This document shows, piece after piece, positions 56,501 to 64,000 of a stretch of 64,000 nucleotides of DNA. The stretch is taken from positions 5,152,501 through 5,216,500 of the forward strand of contig BRXU01000004.1 in the NCBI GenBank assembly GCA_030267565.1, given 5' to 3'. Each line of letters opens with the position of its first letter. Position 1 is the stretch's first letter. The notes beneath the pieces are model-generated. The model saw only the letters and a program-made list of their open reading frames with translations. It had not been told where the DNA came from and did not search any database. The DNA comes from Pleodorina starrii (lineage: Eukaryota; Chlorophyta; Chlorophyceae; Chlamydomonadales; Volvocaceae). A program made the translations under genes and the position numbers.

Positions 56501-58761
56501 CCGTTGAAGTACGGCATGGCCAGCAGCTCCTCCGCAGAGGCTCGCTGCTTCGGGTCGGGGTCGAGGCACGCGCGCAGCACCTGCATCGCCGCCGGCCCGA
56601 CGCCCCCCAGCCTGCAAGCCCGACAGGACGGGTACCGTCAAGACAGGCCAGGCACTGCCCAGGCGCGCGCGAATATCGGGGGCATCAAGGGGACGGACAG
56701 GCCGCCCACCAGCACAGCGTCCAACCCTAATACCCCTTCCCCGCGCGAGTTTGCGCGCGCGAGAGCGCGCTGCCTCCGCGCCACTCGCCTCTGGTCCAGC
56801 GGCTCAATCTCCGACTGCTTGGGCAGTCTGAAGCAAGCGAACTGCGGGTCCGCGTCCAACAGATCCAGCTGGCGCTCCGTCATCGCGCCCAGGCTCTTGA
56901 GAATGAGCCACAGTTGGTCGTGGTGGTTCTTGCCCGGGAACAGCGGTCGACCCAGCAGCATCTCAGCGAATATGCAGCCCAGGGCCCAAATGTCGACGGG
57001 CGGGCCGTAGGTGTCACCCACCAGGACTGCGGGCGGGACGGAACGGGACGGGACGGGACGGGACGGGACGGGGCGGGGCGGGGCGGGGCGGGGCGGGGCG
57101 GGTTGAGTGCAGCGCACCGGACAGCAGCTTGCGATGGTGGCTGTGGGGGGGGTCCCTATCGGGCCCAACCTCGAGCGCGGCGTCCGCACATGTCACAACC
57201 TTGATGTTTGTTGGCCGGGATAACGTAAGGCTCGACAAGGTACAGGAGTTGCAAGCTCCGCACAAGAGCGCCGGCGTCCGCAAGGGCCGGGAGAGGGCCA
57301 CACACCTTCCACCCCAGCTGTTACTGCGGTCACATGCGCGTTTGCGGTGGTGAACCCAGCCCTGCCCAGCCCAAAACCCACCTTCGGGTGGGCGGTACCA
57401 TCGGGTGACGACGTAGGTGGTGTAGGCGGGGTCCGAGGCCGCGTTGTCGCAAGCGCGCGCAAAGCCAAAGTCGCAGATCTTGACGACGCCGCCGTCGGTT
57501 ATGAGGATGTTGGAGGGTTTGACGTCGCGGTGGATGATGCTCTTGCGGTGCAGGTACGACAGCGCCTGCAGCAGCTGCCACGTCAGTGATTTGACGGCGG
57601 GCGGCGGCATGCCGCCCCGGTTGGCTCTCAGCTCCTGAAGCAGCGTCCGCTCCACGTACTCTGCGTGGGGTAAAAAGGAAGATACCGCGGGGGGTGCGTG
57701 GGGGTGTGTGAGTCCGCGGGTGCGACTGTGAAACCCTGAAAAGGGAGAGTTAATCGTGCGTGTGTGTGCGTGTGTCGACATGTGTGTCAGCCTGTATTTA
57801 CAGGGCCTGTCACTGTCTGAGGGCCGCTCGGGCGATCCTGAAAGTGAAGCGCTCTCCCCCCTTTTGTACCCTCGGAAGGCGGGAAGGGGGTCGTGAGGGG
57901 GGCACAGCCCATCGCCCCCCCGCTCGACCCAGAGCCCGCCCGCGCTTGCCCGCACTCCTGCAGCTCCACAACATCTGAGGCCAGAGCCCTGCCGTCCCGT
58001 CCGGTTGGGTGTGCCGGTATGCCAAGAGACGGTGTGTGCGTGTGTGGCGTTGGATGCCGGATGGCTGGTGGGCTTTGGCCGGGGAGGTGTCCGGAGACGA
58101 ATCGGCACAGGGTGGGTCCTGCTCCCCACGGCCAGCGGGCTGTCTAGGCCGTGTAATCCACGGCCTGTGGCCGTATTGCGGCGATGACCCAGCGTTGGGT
58201 TTTTTCGTCGCGCTATCGGGGGCCGCATCACATGCCGCATCACTGCCTCCAGGCTCTTGCTGCTTGGCGAGGCGAGGCAGCGGCCGCTTTGTGAAAGGGC
58301 TTTGAGTGCGAGGATGGCCCGGGGTTCCGCGCGACTCACCAAACACCAGGTACAGTCTGCCGCTCTGGCTCTTGTAAGCCTCCAGCAGGTTTACGATGTT
58401 GACGTGCTTTGCAAGCTGCAACACCCGCACCTCACGCATGGCAATTTCGCCCTCCTGCGGCCGACGGGTCGCACACCGATTTCGGTGATGAGTGCGGGGG
58501 ACGGGGCCCCGTTGTTGGGTGCGCGGGGGGAAGTGGGCTGCGGACCTGCCAGCGCGCGCGGCGGCAAGGATGTGCTGTGGGTCGCACGAGGCCGTGGGTC
58601 GTACGTACGGCAAAGGGCGCGAAGGTTTTGGCACGCACCTCATCCGTGGTGGGCACGTCCTTCATCTTCTTGACAGCCACCAGGGAGCCCGTGTGTTTGT
58701 CGCGCGCCATCCAGACCGATCCATACGCGCCTTCGCCCGTCCGGCTGAGGAACTCGTACTT
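53509..58761 (-). CDS. CDKL-family (cyclin-dependent kinase-like) protein kinase with very long tail; 5' exon unresolved
   Basis: Exons found: 58761-58639, 58454-58340, 57660-57382, 57026-56789, 56611-56458 and 56100-53509, giving at least 1166 residues. The kinase domain starts [16 protein letters not shown], with VAVKK, IAMREV in the C helix, [18 protein letters not shown], activation loop [14 protein letters not shown], then [14 protein letters not shown] and [14 protein letters not shown]. The FGFAR and T-x-Y loop fit CDKL kinases; in Chlamydomonas, CDKL members LF5 and FLS1 control flagellar length and shortening. Assigning this gene to either is not possible here. Odd: PPE replaces the usual A/S-P-E, the loop is TTY rather than TEY/TDY, and one intron (56612-56788) appears to be GC-AG. 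Residues from ~302 on (864 codons, one exon) are Ala/Gly/Ser/Gln/Pro-rich with no domain. The first exon, with the ATG, lies beyond 58764 and was not found. Confidence 0.83.
57030..57102. repeat. Pentanucleotide repeat (GGGAC)n then (GGGGC)n in a CDKL intron
   Basis: About five GGGAC units run directly into about six GGGGC units on the plus strand. On the coding (minus) strand this is a C-rich tract immediately upstream of the acceptor of the exon at 57026. Its G-rich strand could form a quadruplex. Confidence 0.85.
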
Positions 58762-60771
58762 CTGCCCGGGTTTCGCGGGACAACAAACCCGCAGGGAAAA
58801 CCGGAAATGTAAAATAAGGCAAAAGCCAGGTCCACGCCTGTCCACGAGGTTAAGAGTTTGCTGCGCCGGTTTAGCTCTAGGCCCGTGTGTCACACATGGG
58901 CGTGCACAGCCAGCGAACAGAACGCCTCACTGCTTATAAATACATATCTGCTGGCTGTAAAAATTACGCCTCGTGCGTGCAATGCAAACACGCGGCGTCC
59001 AGTTCCGTTGCGTTCAGCAACAAAGCGTGACTGTAGTCAAGTAAGACCAGCAGAGTACCTTGCATTTCGAGAACAACGCAATGAGAATTTCGCCGTTTAA
59101 TATCGAAGTAACAGCTGCAGTTCTGAGAGACATAGGGCGAACCTGGCCCGGGGTAAAGCATCGAACAGCGAAAACTCAGGCCGCGCTCTCTTCGTAGCCA
59201 TCAAGATATTAGCACCCTGAGTCTCGCTGATCGAAGGGTGCATTGACTCCAACAACCGCCGGGTGTTGAGTGGTTCAGTGGTTGCTCCCGAGCTCCTGCT
59301 TCGCAAGGCAGAAACCCCCACTCACCTCCATTTTTACACAGGCTTTCTTGTTGTACGCAAAGGTCAATTGGGCTCATCAAATGCGCCTGGTAAAGGAGCC
59401 ACCAGGGCACCAGGGCCCATGCCGAGCAGCTTCCCTCGACGACTTCATTTAAGCATTAGTTAAAGCACTGTAGGTGTATAGCAGGTTAGAATAACCCAGA
59501 AGCATGCACTTCCGAAAACGATACTTGGCAGCTAGCAAGCGAAGGTTGTGTACGTCGGGGGATGGCGGAAGGGGCCGAATGAGCTTGCGCGCTTTAATTT
59601 TGGAGGAATTATTGTCTCAACTGATTGTAACTGACATATTGAGGGTGCACTTGGTGTTAGGGGCCAAGAGGACTTAGGCCCGGTGTGACTGAGCAACGAA
59701 GCCTAAAACAGCATTGACGGAAGCGGCCTACCAATACGTACTTGTGTCTTTCAACACGCATACATCTTTGCGCACTTTTACTTATGGTGCTGTGACATAG
59801 CTTCGACGAAGATAGAATTTACTGTCGTTGTCGTATCGCTCTCGTGAGAATCTACCTGGCCTACCTGCTCCGCGGCGGCACCCATCGCGCCACATTGTTA
59901 TTGGGTTTGCTTTTTTCTTTAAATCATTCTGTCTCGGCCCGAAAACCCGCAGCGCAGTGTAGAACCTGTTTGTGCCAGCGATGTCAACAATGTGAGCCCA
60001 GTCAGGTTTTACGGCGCCAACTGTGTTCGCAGCATCAGAAAATAAACGGTTTTGGGTCGTCGAAAAGAGGCACATGGCTGCTGCGTGAGGCTCAGGCCGT
60101 GTGTGGAGGACAAACGCCTGTGCCAATGTACCTAAAAAGCAACAGCGCCCAACCAGCAAGCTCCTGCCCGCTTTCAATGCCAATCAGCGCAGCCAGCCAA
60201 TCAGCCAGCCAATTAGCGAGCCAATTAGCAAGCCAATTAGCCAGCCAGCCAGCAGTACTAGCAGAGCGGACGAGAACACGGTGCGCACGGTGCTCGGGTC
60301 CTTCCAATCAAACAACGAACGCAGCGGTGGCGAGGCGACGACAATAGGCAGCTCAATTCGGCAGACAGAGACAGACCGACACAAACCCTCCCGAGTCCCG
60401 CGCCAGCCGCAGCGATGCTGGCGAGCTGACGACGCGCCACACACTCCTTCCACTTCAATTCACTTACGGCGCAACGACAATTCCAGCTCACGCAACGTCA
60501 ACAAAACAACAGGCATGCCAAGCAACAGCAACTCTTTGCGCTCCGCTCCGCGCGTTCTTAGTGAAACACCGCCCTTCAGAGCTGCCGGTGCCCGCCGACG
60601 CCCCCGCGACATCACGCCAGCGCGACACCGCCAATAACGTTCCCCACTCACCCATCAGCCCACCGGCTGTCTTCCCCATCATCCTTCGCAGCGTGGCCCC
60701 ATGCTCGTCACCACCCTCGCCGACACCTTCCCCCCTGTCACCTCAGCTCCGCCACACCCCCTCACTCCCAT
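58762..60771. other. CDKL 5' region and 3' region of the large ORF
   Basis: It should contain the CDKL first exon and promoter, which I could not define. A minus-strand 97-codon ORF (60075-59782, ATG at 60075) is less compositionally biased than most shadows but has no recognisable similarity. A repeat tract lies at 60190-60255. Confidence 0.35.
60190..60255. repeat. AGCCAATT / CAGCCAGC short tandem tract
   Basis: Repeats of AGCCAATTAGC and CAGCCAGC, similar in type to the tract at 18850-18940. On the minus strand it encodes a spurious WLIGLLIG repeat. Confidence 0.6.
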
Positions 60772-63700
60772 TCACAACACCACCAGGTCGTCCAAGTCCG
60801 CCCACTCAGCAGCAGCCGCAGCAGCCGCACCGGCGGCCAGGCTGCTCAGCCCCTGCCGGCTGCCGCCATCCAGATAACCCGCCGCTGTCAGGGGCCGCTG
60901 CGCAGCACAATCCAGCTCCACGAACCCGCCCCCGTCCCCGCCCGCCATTTCCCAGGCACCACACGGCTCCGCATCTGCGGCGGCCCATCTCGTGCAAGCC
61001 AGCCACCCGGTCGCCCCAAACGACGCCCCCGCGTTCACGTCAGAGTCCACGTCACACACGCGCTCAGCCGCGCCGTCCACCGCTGCTGCAGCAGCAGCAG
61101 CTGCCATGGAGTGGCCGCCGGCTGTGGGCTTGAGGAACAAGCCCGGCCCGCCTGAGAGGCCGACCCCTGCTGCCGCCGCCACAGCACCAGCTTTCGACGC
61201 CGCCGCTTGTAACCCAGGTGGCATACACGCCGCCGTCGCGCCCTCCGACGCGTGCGACATGTCGTCGCCGTACACCGCCACCGCCAGCCGCGGGCTGTCA
61301 CCGGCGGTGGCGCCGCCTTCACCGCCGCCGCCGCCGGCTGGCAGCATCATGTCTAGGGCGTTGACCGACGGCGACGCTGACAGCGCCATGCCGCACCTCT
61401 CCGCGTCCGCCATGAACACATCGTCCACGTCCTGCTCCCGGTCGTGATCATGGTCGTGAAAGCCTAGCAGGTCCGGGCTGTGCGGCGCCGAAACCAGCCC
61501 CGAAACCACCGCCTCCAACTCTATCGCCGCAAAGCCCTGGCCCGCGCCGCAACCGCCGCCGCCGCCGCCGTCCTGCAGTTGCCTGGCGCCAGCGCTGACG
61601 CCGGCGCCCGCGGCGCCATGGCCGTGGCTGTGGTGTAGGCTGTCTGTGCCGGACAAGTGATGGTGATGGTGGTGGTGGACCAGGTCGGGGTCGAAGAGCG
61701 CCTGGTGCGGCGGCGACAGAGCGCCTACCGCCAAGGGCCGGAGCTGCTCCTCGTCGGCCTCCTCCTCCTCCTCCTTCGCGAAAGGCCCCGCCGCCACCAC
61801 CTGGCTGGCGTGCGTGTCCTCCATCTCCCTGCCGGCGGCGGCCTCCTCCACCTCACCGGGACCTCGCCGCGCCTCAGAGCTCCAACCGGCGCTGGCGCTG
61901 GCGCTGCCGCTGCCGCCGCCCGCGGCGGTACCGCTGGCGCTTGCACTTGCGCTAGCGCTGCCGCCGCTGCCGCCTGTGGCGGCCGCGCCGCGGCGGTCGC
62001 CGCTGGACCTGCGCTTAGCGTTGCCGCCGCCCTGCGCCCCGAACAGCGTCGCCGACTCGCCGTACATCACCATGTCGCGGCTCAGCGCGGTCTTGCGCTT
62101 GCGCACCGGCCGCCCGGCCGCGGCCGAAGACACGGCGTTCTCCGGCCGCGGCAGCGCCGCGGCGCCGCGCGGCTGTTCCGTCTTCTGCTGGATATCGTTT
62201 GGGCCCGCTGGCGGCGACAGCGGCCGCACCGGGGCCAACGCCGCCGGCGAGCTCTGCTGCTGCTGCTGCTGCTGCCGGGGATGCTCCGGAACCTCCGACC
62301 GCACATCGCGCTGCGTCGAATCTGAGGGGGGCACCGGAGCGTCGCGCAGCAGCAGCAGCGGCCGCGGTGGCTTCGGAGCTACGAGGCCCATGCCGACAGC
62401 CCCCGCCGCCGTCGCCGCCGCCGGCGGCCCTCCCACGCTGGCCGCAACAGCATGCACAGCCGGCGCCGCCGCTGGTGCCTCCCGCCGCAACTGCGGCCCT
62501 CCGGTACAGGTGCAGGTGCAGGCCGCCGCGCTGGGCCCCTCAGTGGCGGCCGCCGCTGATGCGTTGGGGACCATCAGGGCCGCTGCCTGGGACCTCCCCA
62601 CGTCCGCCTGCTCCTCCACGCAGTCCACCACACCCGAAAGGCCCTCCGGTCCCGAAGCGCCAGCGTCAGCGGCGCCATGAGCGGTCGCGGAAGCAAGGGA
62701 AACCTGTGATTGGGCGGCCTCCGCCGCCTCCACCGTCGCCACCGCCCTGCCCCCCGCCGTCGCAGGCGGCGCTGCAGGCGGCAGCAGCGAAGCATACCTT
62801 GGGAGAGGAGCTGTCGCGAAGGACAGCTGCGGCGGCACCAACGCCGCTGCGGCGGCGGCTGTGGGCGGCAGGCCGCCCGGGGCTGCGCCGCCGAGGCCGA
62901 TGCCGCGGGAGAGGCGCCTTGCAGCCGCCGCGTAGCCGCCACGCGAGCTGGTGGAGGGGCCGCTGCTGGTCTCGCGCCGTAGCAGCAACACGCCGGCCGG
63001 GGGGGCGGAGGCAGCGGCCGCAGTCGCCGCCGCCGCCTCCGACGTTCCTGTCGCCGTCGTCGCGGCCGCTGCCGACGCCGCCGCGGCGGCGCCCGCTCCG
63101 CCGGCAGCGGCGCCACCGCCGCCAGCGCCGCCGCTGCCGGTTCCGGTGCCGCTGAGGAGCCGCACGGAAGGCCGCGTCGGGCGGCTGCTGCGGCGAGGCG
63201 AGGGCCCCAGACCGTCGGCTGTGGAGGGCACAGGCGCAGGCGCCGGCGCGGGGGCGGGGCCAGGCGTCGGCGCGGATGCAGGGGGGGCTGCCGCAGCTGC
63301 AGCAGGCTCCGCTGCGACGGGTGGCCGGCCCTCCTCGCCTGGCTTGGGCGGTTGCGGTTGCAGGTGCGGTTGTGGTTGCGCTTGCTGTCGTTGTGACTGC
63401 GATTGCAGAAGCTGTAGTTGTTGTTGCAGTCGTTGCAAATGCTGCAACTGCGGCTGCAGCGACTGCAACTGCTGCAGCGACTGCATCTGCTGCAGGGGCT
63501 GTATCTGCAGCGGCTGCTGCTGCTGCTGCTCCTGCTGTGGCGGCTGTTGCGATACCGATGGCGTCGTTGTCGTTGCCTGCTGCAACAAGCGCTGCTCGAC
63601 AAGAGGCTCGGGCAGCTTTGCCGTGGGGCCCACAACAGCAACAGCTGCAGCAGCCGCGCAGCGCCCCGCTGCTCCTGCCTGCAAGCCCGCACCGGGCAGC

Positions 63701-63990
63701 TGCGAACCAGGCGCCGCCGCCACCGCACTCTCAGAGCCGACGGACGGCTGCTGCTGGAGTGCCGCCACCGGCTGCGGCTGCTGCTGCTGAGCGGAGGACG
63801 ACGATTCCGCCTCCGCCGCCGATGACCCGCGCTCCTTCGGCGCCGCTGCCGGATCCTTGATCGGTGCATCGCCAAAGCCACCGCCGCCGCGTCCTGGGCT
63901 GGCGGCGGCGGCCGGTGACGCCGGTGCCGTCGGCGACGGCGGCAGCGGCGGCGGCGGCGGCGGCGGCGCCGCCGCCGTTGCGCTCGCCAT
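60772..63990 (-). CDS. Large low-complexity protein, function not recognised; 5' end may lie outside the window
   Basis: One ORF runs from an ATG at 63990, ten bases from the window edge, to the tga at 60772-60774 (about 1072 residues); an upstream exon cannot be excluded. Most of it is Ala/Gly/Pro/Ser-rich. A Gln/Leu-rich segment lies at about 143-217 and a His-rich run at about 770. The parts that look constrained are a basic patch and following segment at about 625-645 (RKRKTALSRDMVMYGESATL, a possible nuclear localisation signal) and the acidic C-terminus ending EWADLDDLVVL. Gln-rich and acidic segments with a basic patch would suit a nuclear regulator, but no DNA-binding domain is visible and this is speculation. 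Strand choice rests on a 3.2-kb uninterrupted frame; long GC-rich ORFs on the other strand are shorter and broken. Confidence 0.5.
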   Translation of the reverse strand: MASATAAAPPPPPPPLPPSPTAPASPAAAASPGRGGGGFGDAPIKDPAAAPKERGSSAAEAESSSSAQQQQPQPVAALQQQPSVGSESAVAAAPGSQLPGAGLQAGAAGRCAAAAAVAVVGPTAKLPEPLVEQRLLQQATTTTPSVSQQPPQQEQQQQQPLQIQPLQQMQSLQQLQSLQPQLQHLQRLQQQLQLLQSQSQRQQAQPQPHLQPQPPKPGEEGRPPVAAEPAAAAAAPPASAPTPGPAPAPAPAPVPSTADGLGPSPRRSSRPTRPSVRLLSGTGTGSGGAGGGGAAAGGAGAAAAASAAAATTATGTSEAAAATAAAASAPPAGVLLLRRETSSGPSTSSRGGYAAAARRLSRGIGLGGAAPGGLPPTAAAAAALVPPQLSFATAPLPRYASLLPPAAPPATAGGRAVATVEAAEAAQSQVSLASATAHGAADAGASGPEGLSGVVDCVEEQADVGRSQAAALMVPNASAAAATEGPSAAACTCTCTGGPQLRREAPAAAPAVHAVAASVGGPPAAATAAGAVGMGLVAPKPPRPLLLLRDAPVPPSDSTQRDVRSEVPEHPRQQQQQQQSSPAALAPVRPLSPPAGPNDIQQKTEQPRGAAALPRPENAVSSAAAGRPVRKRKTALSRDMVMYGESATLFGAQGGGNAKRRSSGDRRGAAATGGSGGSASASASASGTAAGGGSGSASASAGWSSEARRGPGEVEEAAAGREMEDTHASQVVAAGPFAKEEEEEADEEQLRPLAVGALSPPHQALFDPDLVHHHHHHHLSGTDSLHHSHGHGAAGAGVSAGARQLQDGGGGGGCGAGQGFAAIELEAVVSGLVSAPHSPDLLGFHDHDHDREQDVDDVFMADAERCGMALSASPSVNALDMMLPAGGGGGEGGATAGDSPRLAVAVYGDDMSHASEGATAACMPPGLQAAASKAGAVAAAAGVGLSGGPGLFLKPTAGGHSMAAAAAAAAVDGAAERVCDVDSDVNAGASFGATGWLACTRWAAADAEPCGAWEMAGGDGGGFVELDCAAQRPLTAAGYLDGGSRQGLSSLAAGAAAAAAAEWADLDDLVVL

Positions 63991-64000
63991 CACTTGCTGC

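Noticed and set aside
59782..60075. 97-codon minus-strand ORF
   Set aside because: No similarity, no supporting splice or poly(A) signals; kept only as a remark.
60184..60453. Apparent membrane repeat protein (WLIGLLIG...)
   Set aside because: It is a translation of the AGCCAATT tandem tract; no gene structure around it.
63951..63970. Dense GGC/GCC triplet runs as possible structural RNA or CpG-island element
   Set aside because: They are ordinary Ala/Gly/Pro codon runs in this GC-rich genome, seen throughout the window.
1..64000. CRISPR array, prokaryotic operon, tRNA or rRNA genes
   Set aside because: Short tandem repeats lack spacer structure, genes are spliced eukaryotic units, and no tRNA T-loop with matching arms or rRNA sequence was seen by eye.

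Overview
The window is GC-rich nuclear DNA from a green alga, most likely a volvocine or other chlamydomonadalean species. The evidence is dense intron-rich genes with GT..AG junctions, long Ala/Gly/Ser/Gln-rich protein linkers, TGTAA polyadenylation signals, a thylakoid-lumen type leader peptide and plant-lineage gene families (SP1-type plastid E3 ligase, UDP-xylose synthase). Exon joins were worked out by hand from splice sites, reading phase and remembered protein families. For each of the eleven multi-exon models the joined exons stay in one open frame.

Layout. 1-5987 (+): C-terminal 1355 residues of an RPAP1/MINIYO-like RNA polymerase II assembly factor. 7126-7528 (-): decayed LINE reverse-transcriptase tail. 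8015-11941 (+): MO25/CAB39 scaffold. 12894-16998 (+): aurora-like Ser/Thr kinase with a long disordered tail. 19274-22639 (-): SP1/MUL1-type membrane RING E3 ligase. 23126-28136 (+): F-box protein with Sel1-like repeats. 29693-30450 (-): small protein with a bipartite thylakoid-lumen leader, not recognised. 31262-33332 (+): secreted single-FAS1 protein. 34601-35065 (-): intronless SKP1. 37715-43196 (+): three-RRM hnRNP Q/R-like protein with an RGG/GYG tail. 45863-47787 (+): UDP-glucuronate decarboxylase. 48794-51382 (-): IQ-motif coiled-coil protein. 53509-58761 (-, start unresolved): CDKL-family kinase with a very long tail. 60772-63990 (-): large low-complexity ORF, not recognised.

Themes. 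Three genes belong to ubiquitin ligation (SP1-like RING E3, an F-box protein, SKP1). Two kinases belong to families tied to ciliary disassembly and length control in Chlamydomonas (aurora-like and CDKL). MO25 sits directly upstream of the aurora-like kinase, although the known MO25 partners are STE20/STRAD-type kinases. These are neighbourhood observations, not operons.

I found no convincing new multi-gene system. The points most worth checking are a perfect 220-bp duplication that copies a splice donor inside MO25, a probable GC-AG intron in the CDKL kinase, six copies of a near-palindromic 12-mer, a homogenised 13-residue repeat array in the IQ protein, a diverged dispersed repeat family, and two unrecognised proteins.
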